Positions 1 to 5,268 of a stretch of DNA of 7,795 nucleotides are shown in pieces; the first letter of the stretch is position 1, and every line of letters begins with the position of its first letter. A program made the position numbers and the translations under genes. The DNA is from Bacillota bacterium. GTDB lineage: Bacteria > Bacillota > UBA4882 > JAAYXC01. The notes under the pieces are model-generated. The model was not told where the DNA came from, made no database searches, and saw nothing but the letters and a program-made list of their open reading frames with translations. The stretch lies in the NCBI GenBank assembly GCA_012516115.1, contig JAAYXC010000241.1:1-7795 (forward strand), written 5' to 3'.

Positions 1-167
1 CCTCTATACGACTACTACGAGGATTATACCTCAAGTCTCCCGTATAAGGGGGCAGCCCGCAGGGCGGGGGTGAGTTGATCGGGCACCCATCGGGTGAAGG
101 CCAAAACGCGGCTATCCTTATACGTAGGATCTAGGTTTTCGAAATCCGGGTTTATTGCAGGGAACAA

Positions 168-180
168 CCGGGTTACCCGG
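168..180. repeat. Perfect short inverted repeat upstream of the glycosyltransferase
   Basis: CCGGGT and ACCCGG are separated by one T, giving a 13-base near-perfect palindrome 34 bases before the chosen GTG start. It could be an operator or a small hairpin in the leader, but no promoter could be placed in bases 1-213 and nothing else was recognised there. Similar CGGGT/ACCCG palindromes occur inside the coding sequence, so chance in GC-rich DNA is a fair explanation. Confidence 0.25.
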
Positions 181-213
181 CATGGATGGCTCCGGAAGAG
201 AGGGGTCGACCCA

Positions 214-1587
214 GTGAGTGGATTAAAGCTATCCGTCATTATCCCCACGTACAATCGAGCCGAGATTCTTCAGAAGACGCTTGAGGCGCTGGCCCAGCAA
301 ACTCTTTCTAGGCAGTTGTTCGAGGTCATTGTAAGCGACGACGGTTCACAGGACCACACTAGGCAGGTCGCCGAGATGTTTTCCGATAGATTAACAATTC
401 ACTATCTTTATGCCCCGGACCAAGGTTACCGGGTGGCTGCCGCGCGGAATCGCGGGGCCAGTATAGCCATCGGCGACATCCTGGTCTTCATCGATTCGGA
501 CGTCCTTCTGGAACCCACTGCCTTAGAACGGCATCGGGACCGACACGCACGGGGTACCGATCTCGTGGTGATCGGGCGGCGGGAGGAGTTTCGGGATGTG
601 GAGCCCCGCGGAGAGTGGATTGCCAATCGTCTGGGTGAAGCCGTGCGCGAGGGCCGCCTCCGGGAAGTATGCCGCGAGATCGGTCTTGCAGGCGACCTCC
701 GTGACGGAAAGTACCGGGAAATGGGCGACCTCACCTCTAGTCCGTGCCCTTGGTCGGTCTTCTTCACCAACAACGTTTCCGTTGGACGGGTTTGCTTCAA
801 CAGGGTGGGCGGCTTCGACGAGGATTTTATAAGCTGGGGCATAGAAGACGTTGAGCTTGGCTACAGACTTTGGCGGAACGGATGTCGGTTTGAGTATGAG
901 CCGGAGGCCTTAGGATATCATCATCCGCACCCTCGGGATGTTCTTGGCCAAGCGCATACCAACCGTGATAATCGTCTCCTTGCCTTCCAGAAGCATCCAC
1001 ACTACGATATGGAACTTTTTGCCACAGTGCGCGGGCGTTACTTTTTGAGAACGCTTCGTTATATTAACGCGCTTCGAGCGGCGCGATTTCTGCCGGACTA
1101 TAGTTTGCTCCTGCCCGACCTGCGTGGCTTCGTTAGAGCTAAGACCTTGATGGTCGGCTTCCCCACCGAAACTGTATGCGCGCTGAAACCGGTTACCTCT
1201 ATCGGGTTTTTCTCGGACGGATTCGATTACGACCTAATTGGCGTGCGTACGCCTTTCAAGACCGACTCTTTCGATGTTGCCATAGTCTCGGATATTTGGC
1301 GCGCGTTGCCGTTTTCTCTGATGTGTAAACTTTTCGATGAAATGCGGCGGGTAACCCGTTTCGTGATTTTGTCCTATCAATGGGAGCACGTAGCGGCCGA
1401 GCTCTATCTAGAAACAGAGGAGGCCTTGAATCTCTATGCACAGCTCAACGGCTTGACCTTGCACCAAGAGAAGCGGGGTGGTATTTGGTATCGTCTGGAA
1501 TATCCCCAGGGCGAGAAAGACGGGACTTACGAAAGCAGGTTAAGCCGAAGAATATCGGGTGGGGAAGCCCTTTCTCGATTGGTATGA
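214..1587 (+). CDS. Family 2 glycosyltransferase with a C-terminal methyltransferase-like region
   Basis: This is a 457-residue GT-A glycosyltransferase that would transfer a sugar from a nucleotide sugar to a growing surface polysaccharide or glycan. The protein opens with LSVIIPTYNR, followed by VSDDGSQDHT, and has a metal-binding DSD at residues 94-96. A galactosyltransferase C-terminal (Glyco_transf_7C-like) motif, GGFDEDF then WGIEDVELGYRLW, lies at about 199-220. From about residue 310 the sequence resembles a class I methyltransferase: GFPTET stands where GxGxG would be, then PFKTDSFDVAIVSD (about 347-360) and EMRRV (376-380). GTG at 214 was chosen because AAGAGAGGGG lies 8 bases upstream and homologous GT2 proteins begin just before the IIPTYN strand. 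An in-frame GTG at 94 would add 40 residues with no recognisable domain. The gene looks less GC-rich than the 1965-2750 segment, which may indicate transfer. The acceptor and sugar cannot be told. Confidence 0.88.
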   Translation: MSGLKLSVIIPTYNRAEILQKTLEALAQQTLSRQLFEVIVSDDGSQDHTRQVAEMFSDRLTIHYLYAPDQGYRVAAARNRGASIAIGDILVFIDSDVLLEPTALERHRDRHARGTDLVVIGRREEFRDVEPRGEWIANRLGEAVREGRLREVCREIGLAGDLRDGKYREMGDLTSSPCPWSVFFTNNVSVGRVCFNRVGGFDEDFISWGIEDVELGYRLWRNGCRFEYEPEALGYHHPHPRDVLGQAHTNRDNRLLAFQKHPHYDMELFATVRGRYFLRTLRYINALRAARFLPDYSLLLPDLRGFVRAKTLMVGFPTETVCALKPVTSIGFFSDGFDYDLIGVRTPFKTDSFDVAIVSDIWRALPFSLMCKLFDEMRRVTRFVILSYQWEHVAAELYLETEEALNLYAQLNGLTLHQEKRGGIWYRLEYPQGEKDGTYESRLSRRISGGEALSRLV

Positions 1588-1604
1588 TCGGGTCAAGGGA
1601 CTAA

Positions 1605-1621
1605 CCCATTTATAAAATGGG
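1605..1621. repeat. Hairpin after the glycosyltransferase gene
   Basis: CCCATTT and AAATGGG form a perfect 7-bp stem with an ATA loop, 17 bases after the glycosyltransferase stop. No T-run follows, so it is at best a weak terminator or an RNA 3'-end stabiliser. Bases 1622-1696 contain nothing I recognise. Confidence 0.3.
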
Positions 1622-1696
1622 AGAGAGTGGTTCCTGAAAATCCACCCTTTCAGAACGATCTCCTCATAGCCGGTGCCGCGGCCCTTCACGCGTCGC

Positions 1697-1852
1697 TGGC
1701 GGCACGGCATCACCGACATGGTCTTCGAGGTGAACCTGAAATACGGGACCAACCTCAGCACCCTGGTGGTAGAACGGAAGGCCTGGTAGAACGGGCCCTA
1801 TTCGGTCCTGCCGATCCACGCCGAGATCGCCAGAGAAGGGATACCGTTATGA
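1697..1852 (+). pseudogene. C-terminal remnant of an MNT nucleotidyltransferase antitoxin
   Basis: Read in the frame of ATC at 1709, this stretch encodes ITDMVFEVNLKYGTNL, LSTLVVERKAW, then a TAG at 1787-1789, then NGPYSVLPIHAEIAREGIPL and TGA at 1850-1852. This is the typical C-terminal half of the minimal nucleotidyltransferases (MNT, COG1708-like) that act as antitoxins of HEPN toxins, apparently by modifying the toxin. The N-terminal catalytic part (GSxARG plus a DxD acidic pair) is absent, and upstream stops in this frame include TAG at 1667. The amber codon sits where homologues usually carry an acidic or polar residue. The TGA overlaps the next ATG as ATGA, the normal translational coupling of MNT-HEPN operons. 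So this is a decayed antitoxin still in its original place relative to the toxin start. Confidence 0.72.
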
Positions 1853-1956
1853 AAGCCGATGAGGCCAAGACAAGCATTGTCAGGTATTGGTGGAGCAAAG
1901 CCGAAGAGAGCTTAGCCTCTGCCGAAAGGGAATTGCAAGCTGGAATGCTAACCCTT
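1849..1956 (+). pseudogene. N-terminal fragment of a HEPN-domain toxin
   Basis: The first about 35 codons after ATG 1849 read MKADEAKTSIVRYWWSKAEE followed by SLASAERELQAGML. This is the opening amphipathic helix of HEPN proteins, which usually continue as xxAVNRAYYAxFxA. That continuation, and the later RX4-6H ribonuclease motif, are missing. The sequence passes without a stop into an AlkZ-related protein. Base composition changes from mixed to strongly GC-rich at about 1960, which is my estimate of the join. Translation could still start here: AGAAGGGA lies 8 bases before the ATG. The remnant cannot be an active HEPN nuclease. Confidence 0.68.
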
Positions 1957-2754
1957 ACCACCATCCACCGCGCCCGCGCGGCCAAAAACCGTCTCGACGG
2001 CCGGTCGGTCAAGACCGACGAAGAAGCGGCGGCCTTCGTGGCGGCGCGCGGGTTCTGCCTTCTCATGCCCTTACGCGGCGTGCCCCTGCCGAGCCTCTCT
2101 CAGGCCGAGGGCGGCGCGGTCTGGGCCGATGACTTCCGCTGCACCGACCGGGCCTGGGCCTGGAAGGAGACCCTGCCCGGCCGGAAACTCTGCGCCTACG
2201 TCAAGCTCATCCGCCACCGGGGGACCTTCATCGGCTGGCGGTTGTACCCGGCCTTCCTTGCCCTCTACGGCGCCGGGGACCTCGACGACGAGTACGAGGC
2301 CGGGAGGATAAGCCGGGCCGAGCGGGAACTCGCCGCGCTCGTCGCCGAACGCGGGCCCATCGATACCCGGGAGCTGTGGCGGCTGGCGCGGCCGCTCTTC
2401 GGCGGGGCGCGCCACCGCTTTTTGGCCGCCCTGGAGCGGTTGCAGACCATTTTCGTCGTCACCGTCGCCGGCGGTAGCCTCGAGGGCTGGTCGCGGCATA
2501 CCTGGGACCTGGTGGAACGCTGGGTGCCGCCGGAGGTCCTGGCGAAACTCCCCACCCGGCGGGAGGCGCGGCGGGTACTCCTTTGGCAGACGCTTTCGAA
2601 CTGCGTGGCCGCGGAGGAGAGGCTCCTTTGTTCCCTCCTCGGTTGGCCGGCGGGAGAGGTGGTGGAGGCCCTGGATGAGCTTGCGGCCGCGGGTATGGCG
2701 CGGCGGGTAAGGGTGGAGGGCCAACGGGGTCCATGGTGGGCGTGTGACAACTAG
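1849..2754 (+). CDS. AlkZ-related winged-helix protein with a HEPN-derived N-terminal extension
   Basis: From about KNRLDGRSVKTDEEAAAFVA onward this matches the family annotated as AlkZ-related. These proteins are distant relatives of YcaQ/AlkZ crosslink-repair DNA glycosylases, built of winged-helix-like repeats. Recognisable blocks are AAFVAARGFCLLMPLRGVPL, then AWAWKETLPGRKLCAYVKLI, GPIDTRELWRLARPLFGG and the C-terminal GWPAGEVVEALDELAAAGMA. The QxQ/QxD catalytic motif of true AlkZ is not visible, so glycosylase activity should not be assumed. Two starts are possible. ATG 1849 has a ribosome binding site and gives 301 residues with a HEPN N-terminus. ATG 1945 gives 269 residues and matches the family start better, but has little ribosome-binding signal. 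The frame stays open upstream to GTG 1627, but that part is the antitoxin remnant in the wrong frame. The stop is TAG. Its function here is unknown. Confidence 0.75.
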   Translation: MKADEAKTSIVRYWWSKAEESLASAERELQAGMLTLTTIHRARAAKNRLDGRSVKTDEEAAAFVAARGFCLLMPLRGVPLPSLSQAEGGAVWADDFRCTDRAWAWKETLPGRKLCAYVKLIRHRGTFIGWRLYPAFLALYGAGDLDDEYEAGRISRAERELAALVAERGPIDTRELWRLARPLFGGARHRFLAALERLQTIFVVTVAGGSLEGWSRHTWDLVERWVPPEVLAKLPTRREARRVLLWQTLSNCVAAEERLLCSLLGWPAGEVVEALDELAAAGMARRVRVEGQRGPWWACDN

Positions 2755-2755
2755 A

Positions 2756-2797
2756 AAACGGCGCAGCTCGTCGCTCGGAGAACGAGCGGAACCGTTT
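2756..2797 (+). terminator. Candidate terminator after the AlkZ-related gene
   Basis: A perfect 6-bp stem, CGCTCG/CGAGCG with loop GAGAA (2772-2788), is nested inside an outer AAACGG/CCGTTT pair (2756-2761 and 2792-2797). It begins directly after the stop codon. The downstream side is TTTCTCCCTGTATTTT, T-rich but not a clean T-run, so this is a probable but imperfect intrinsic terminator. Confidence 0.4.
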
Positions 2798-2852
2798 CTC
2801 CCTGTATTTTCGTCCTTTGTTAGGTCGGTGGAATGCCGGGGTGAAGGCTGAC

Positions 2853-2881
2853 ACGTTTGCCCGTTTAGTTTTCGCAAACGT
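2853..2881. repeat. 8-bp inverted repeat at the 3' end of the PIN/partner operon
   Basis: ACGTTTGC (2853-2860) and GCAAACGT (2874-2881) are perfect arms around a 13-base spacer. They lie just beyond the TGA of the minus-strand small gene at 2887. No T-run follows on either strand. It may help end the converging transcripts or bind a protein, and nothing in the sequence decides between these. Confidence 0.3.
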
Positions 2882-2886
2882 TGTGC

Positions 2887-3144
2887 TCAACCAGGGCCTT
2901 TTTCTTCGGCATTTGCCTCGTCAACCTTGGCCGTACCGTACGCTGATGGCGATTCCTTTGCCATCATTAGGCCCACCTGTTCCGGGGCCACGATCCGGTT
3001 GCAGAGTAACGCCAACAACGGGTCGCGCATCACGATCTCGTGGGTCTTTCGCCGCTTTTCCGACCAGGTCAGGCCTCGATCTTCCTCATCGATCTCGGCA
3101 CGCCGTTTTCGCATCCAATGCACGGCATCAAAAGCCTTTGCCAT
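2887..3144 (-). CDS. Small partner protein of a PIN-domain toxin (putative antitoxin)
   Basis: This 85-residue charged protein opens with MAKAFDAVHWMRKRRAEIDE, followed by TWSEKRRKTHEIVMRDPL. That pattern (a short FDAVxWMR helix, then an acidic/basic helix) is common in small proteins encoded directly downstream of PIN-domain genes. It overlaps the PIN remnant by 17 bases, as expected for translational coupling. It has its own strong AAGGAGG (3154-3160) 9 bases before the ATG. It is presumed to bind and restrain the PIN nuclease, but this is inferred from position and family resemblance. The reading frame looks whole, although its partner is truncated, so it may now be an orphan. The tail after about residue 55 is low in recognisable features. 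Confidence 0.62.
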   Translation of the reverse strand: MAKAFDAVHWMRKRRAEIDEEDRGLTWSEKRRKTHEIVMRDPLLALLCNRIVAPEQVGLMMAKESPSAYGTAKVDEANAEEKGPG

Positions 3145-3505
3145 TAGGCAACACCTCCTTCGGGGAGCGGATATCTATCGGTCGATACCCCCGTTCCAGA
3201 TTGACCGCGCTGAATAGTCGGATCTTGCCAATATTGACCATATGTTTAAAATTCCAGCCGACCAATACATCTGCTTCGGCAATAGTTGCCAAGGCCACGT
3301 GCAGGGCATCCGATCGACTGCCCGGCCCTACGATGCCGTGTTGAAGATATGCCTCGGCCAATTCGTCTGCTTCATCGGAGTCCGACAGGACAATCCGGTT
3401 TGATTCCGGGACTTCAGATAGTCGCTTGCGCACTGGCTCAGGTGCACCTACCAGTTCGCGGAGCGTATGCTCGGAGACGAGGTATTCAAGCGCATACAGC
3501 AACAA
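3128..3505 (-). pseudogene. PIN-domain toxin missing its N-terminal part
   Basis: From YLVSEHTLRELVGAPEPVRK to RPIDIRSPKEVL the protein matches PIN-domain ribonucleases of type II TA systems. Visible active-site residues are E17 in TLREL and D66 in SRSDALHVALA, followed by VGWNFKHMVN, the usual WNFxHxVN block of this subgroup. The first about 40-45 residues, carrying the invariant first aspartate of the form xLDTSVxx, are absent. The frame runs into sequence belonging to an opposite-strand gene, and the only start is a TTG with no ribosome binding site. It should therefore be inactive as a nuclease. It overlaps the small partner gene by 17 bases, so this was a PIN-first operon. The true homology probably ends near 3480. 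Confidence 0.75.
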
Positions 3506-3745
3506 AGGGACAAGAGCCAGGCCCTGCGCGCGGTGGCGGCCATGGCCCAGGGAAGGATCGTTGAGCTCGACTTACCCCTGGCCTTGAACGCGGCGAAACT
3601 CTCCTCTGAGCTCAAGCTGCCGATGGCCGATAGCATAATGCTGGCCACGGCCCGGGCATATGGAGCGTTGCTTTGGACCCAGGACGCGGACAAGTATATC
3701 AGAATTACCATTTGTTGCCGAACCCGCCTTCCCGGTCCAACTTAA
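3467..3745 (+). pseudogene. VapC-like PIN-domain toxin, C-terminal half only
   Basis: The segment from DEVFKRIQQQRDKSQALRAV through KLPMADSIMLATARAYGALL to WTQDAD is the second half of a VapC-type PIN ribonuclease. It retains E5 of the second acidic position, D55 in ADSIMLATA and D73 in TQDAD. The N-terminal strand with the first aspartate is missing, there is no ribosome binding site at a workable distance from ATG 3467 (only GGAG 3 bases away), and no VapB antitoxin gene lies upstream. After TQDAD the usual FKGLxGVxYF ending is replaced by unrelated residues (KYIRITICC...), so both ends are damaged. It differs in subgroup from the minus-strand PIN remnant, so the two are not a simple duplication. 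Confidence 0.75.
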
Positions 3746-3804
3746 ACTGCGACTACTGTAAAAAAATCATATTCAAAAGGTTGGGGGCGGGTTCGGACCT
3801 TTTT
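3718..3804 (+). repeat. Long inverted repeat followed by a T-run (terminator-like)
   Basis: CCGAACCCGCC (3718-3728) pairs perfectly with GGCGGGTTCGG (3786-3796), and inside it CCAAC (3737-3741) pairs with GTTGG (3780-3784). Five T residues follow at 3800-3804. The left arm lies exactly where the VapC-like homology gives out. It could be a large-loop terminator between the PIN remnant and the converging LUD gene, or the ends of a small lost element. The AT-rich loop holds no gene. Confidence 0.4.
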
Positions 3805-3820
3805 CCCGCGTTTTAGAAAC

Positions 3821-4465
3821 TTAGAAACCGAGCGGCTCCGGGGTCAGGATCACCGTGTAATCCGCGGCCAACGGCTTGTATTCGATGATCGAGACGATCC
3901 GGCATACGGTGCTCCCGGCGCCGCAATCGCAGCACCGCCCCGCCGCCGCGCACGGGGTTTGCAAACCGAGGCGCCGGGAGTTTTGCGGCGAGGCCAGATC
4001 CTTGATCCGCCGGAGGGCGTCGTCGAGATCCCGGACGATCTTGTTGGCGCCGGCGATGACTATAATGTGGCGCGGACCGAAACTCATGGCGGCGACCCGG
4101 TTGCCCGTTCCGTCGATGTTGACCAGCCGCCCGTCCACGGTCAGCGCGTTGGTGCCGGTGAGGAAGAAGTCCGCCGTGAGCTGTCGCCGCCTGATCGCGA
4201 AGACCTCCTCCTGCGAGAGGCCGGGCCGCCAGTGGTCATAGACGGTGCAGCCCTTTCGGGCCAGCATCGCCGGGATGTCGAGTTCGCGCACGGTCACCGA
4301 GCCCCCCATCCCCACGGACGAACCGTCGGGGACGATCGACTCGACGTGGGCCAGGATCTCTTCCCGCGTCTTCTTGATCACCGCGGCGAACCCGCGTTTG
4401 GGAAGCCCTTCGGCGGTCCGGGAGAGCAGTGTCTCCACGTGCCAGGCGCTAATCTCTTCGTGCAA
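3821..4465 (-). CDS. LUD (DUF162) family protein, lactate-utilization type
   Basis: This is a 214-residue single-domain LUD protein of the LutC/YkgG superfamily, whose characterised members work in L-lactate oxidation complexes. Stand-alone members like this have no firm reaction. Family blocks seen are VGMGGSVTVRELDIP (51-65), DHWRPGLSQEE (78-87), FLTGTNALTVDGRLVNIDGT (101-120) and GNRVAAMSFGP (121-131). A terminal cysteine cluster lies at C172, C178, C179, C181 and C188, which may bind a metal or Fe-S cluster. I chose TTG 4465 as the start because AAGGAG lies 9 bases upstream. The GTG at 4492 would place that site inside the gene. The stop is TAA. It diverges from the cysteine hydrolase at 4726. 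The frame is intact and appears functional. No LutA, LutB or lactate permease is nearby. Confidence 0.87.
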   Translation of the reverse strand: MHEEISAWHVETLLSRTAEGLPKRGFAAVIKKTREEILAHVESIVPDGSSVGMGGSVTVRELDIPAMLARKGCTVYDHWRPGLSQEEVFAIRRRQLTADFFLTGTNALTVDGRLVNIDGTGNRVAAMSFGPRHIIVIAGANKIVRDLDDALRRIKDLASPQNSRRLGLQTPCAAAGRCCDCGAGSTVCRIVSIIEYKPLAADYTVILTPEPLGF

Positions 4466-4495
4466 TCTGAATCGCTCCTTCCCCGGTCTCACGAT

Positions 4496-4530
4496 ATTTT
4501 ACTTAGATGGTTCAACCCGTTTACCGGGTT
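4496..4530 (-). promoter_or_regulatory. Possible LUD gene promoter with overlapping dyad
   Basis: On the minus strand TAAAAT (4501-4496) could be a -10 box, placing transcription start about 10 bases before the AAGGAG site. The matching -35 position (about 4524-4519) reads GTAAAC, a poor match. It lies inside the perfect hairpin AACCCG-N5-CGGGTT (4514-4530). A dyad over a -35 box is the usual layout of a repressor operator, but no regulator gene is adjacent. The dyad is certain; the promoter role is weakly supported. Confidence 0.3.
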
Positions 4531-4559
4531 CTCCTGCTCCGAAGTGGTAAGGAGGAGAT

Positions 4560-4604
4560 GGCCCAAGCTTCCTGGACGGAGGACCTTTTCGCCTGGGCCT
4601 TTTT
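4560..4604 (+). terminator. Intrinsic terminator or attenuator upstream of the cysteine hydrolase
   Basis: GGCCCA (4560-4565) pairs with TGGGCC (4594-4599) and continues after one mismatch with GC/GC. An inner hairpin, TCCT/AGGA with loop GGACGG (4570-4583), sits inside it, and TTTTT follows at 4600-4604. No + strand gene lies upstream, because the neighbour is the minus-strand LUD gene. It therefore either attenuates a leader transcript of the hydrolase or stops antisense transcription out of the LUD gene. Confidence 0.52.
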
Positions 4605-4613
4605 CCCCCCGAC

Positions 4614-4678
4614 GGATCGCCCGGGGAGGTATGATTACGGTGAGAACCTTCCGCCGGAAGGGATCGGGCGGATGATCC
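4614..4678 (+). other. Folded RNA element in the leader of the cysteine hydrolase
   Basis: GGATCGCCCG (4614-4623) can pair with CGGGC (4665-4669) and, across a four-base bulge, GATCC (4674-4678). Enclosed is a perfect CCTTCC/GGAAGG hairpin with loop GCC (4647-4661). The element ends 48 bases before the hydrolase ATG. I could not match it to a riboswitch class. A leader role is inferred from position, and GC-rich DNA gives such folds by chance fairly often. Confidence 0.3.
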
Positions 4679-4725
4679 TGGAATGAAAGTAAAAAATAAA
4701 AGGGGAAGGAGATAGAGATTAAACC

Positions 4726-5220
4726 ATGCGCCCCGCCCTTTTGATCGTCGACGTCCAGAATGCCTTCTTCAAGGACCCGGCCTCCGCCCGATCCCTGGAG
4801 CGGGCCGTCGAGGGCATTAATGCCGCCATCGACCTTTTCCGCCGGCGGGACCTGCCGGTGATCGTCATCCAGCACATGGATGAAGAGGGAGGATTGATCC
4901 CGGGGAGCGACGATTTTGCGGTACCGGGCTCCCTCAACCTCTCTCCGGCCGATCTCAGGATCACCAAGACCTCCCTCAACTCCTTCCACCGGACGGAGCT
5001 CGCCGGGAAGCTCCGCGCCCTTGGGGTCGACACGGCGATCGTCACAGGTTACTGCGCGGAGGATTGCGTCCTCGCCACCTATCGGGGGGCGGAGGAAGAA
5101 GGCTTCAAGGCCATGTTTCTCCGCGGGGCCCTGGCCAGCGGCGACCCGCAACGCCTCCGTTTCGTGGAGGAGATCGGCGATCTGATCAGTCTCGGGGCGT
5201 TACGCGCCGTGCTGGGCTGA
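4726..5220 (+). CDS. Isochorismatase-family cysteine hydrolase
   Basis: This 164-residue enzyme belongs to the isochorismatase/nicotinamidase superfamily, cytosolic amidases and hydrolases that act through a cysteine. The expected triad is present: D9 in LLIVDVQNAF, K81 in ITKTSLNSF, and C114 in GYCAEDCVLATYRGAEEEGF. Length and order are normal, and the substrate cannot be read from sequence. Members include nicotinamidases, N-carbamoylsarcosine amidases and ureidoacrylate hydrolases. The start is ATG with GGAAGGAG at 4704-4711, a rather long 14-base gap, and no better start exists. It is expressed away from the LUD gene and converges on the SIMPL gene, whose stop is 49 bases further on. Upstream terminator-like and folded elements suggest the leader may be regulated. 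The frame is intact and appears functional. Confidence 0.9.
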   Translation: MRPALLIVDVQNAFFKDPASARSLERAVEGINAAIDLFRRRDLPVIVIQHMDEEGGLIPGSDDFAVPGSLNLSPADLRITKTSLNSFHRTELAGKLRALGVDTAIVTGYCAEDCVLATYRGAEEEGFKAMFLRGALASGDPQRLRFVEEIGDLISLGALRAVLG

Positions 5221-5236
5221 CGGGATTAGAAGCGCC

Positions 5237-5268
5237 CCGGTCAACCCCGACTCGCCCGCGTGGACCGG
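5237..5268. repeat. Inverted repeat between convergent genes
   Basis: CCGGTC (5237-5242) and GACCGG (5263-5268) flank 20 bases in the 48-base gap between the convergent hydrolase and SIMPL stops. There is no T-run on either strand, so it is only a weak candidate for a shared transcript end. Confidence 0.22.

Noticed and set aside
1348..1358. CGGGT-A-ACCCG palindrome inside the glycosyltransferase gene, similar to the one at 168-180.
   Set aside because: It lies within coding sequence and is short enough to arise by chance; no spacing pattern links it to the others.
1627..1848. Open frame upstream of ATG 1849 giving a longer AlkZ-related protein from GTG 1627.
   Set aside because: Residues in this part are the out-of-frame reading of the MNT remnant and resemble no protein; a good ribosome binding site exists for 1849.
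2071..2877. Long minus-strand open frame of 268 codons.
   Set aside because: It is a Pro/Gly/Arg-rich antisense shadow of the AlkZ-related gene, caused by GC-rich codons.
4583..4604. TCGCCTGGGCC before a T-run looks like the 3' end of a ZTP (pfl) riboswitch.
   Set aside because: The required upstream core (CGTGAC...GG and CCACCGGGGAG) is not present in the right order before it; the similarity is explained by the terminator stem.
3959..4675. Plus-strand open frame of 238 codons across the LUD gene.
   Set aside because: It is an antisense shadow of LUD; the minus strand has clear family motifs and a ribosome binding site.
4551..4680. GGAGATGG and a later GGATGATCCT suggested a fluoride (crcB) riboswitch.
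   Set aside because: The spacing is far too long and the pseudoknot partners and GCTGATG core are missing.
4489..5151. Minus-strand open frame of 220 codons across the cysteine hydrolase.
   Set aside because: The plus strand carries the complete D-K-C triad protein; this frame has no recognisable domain.
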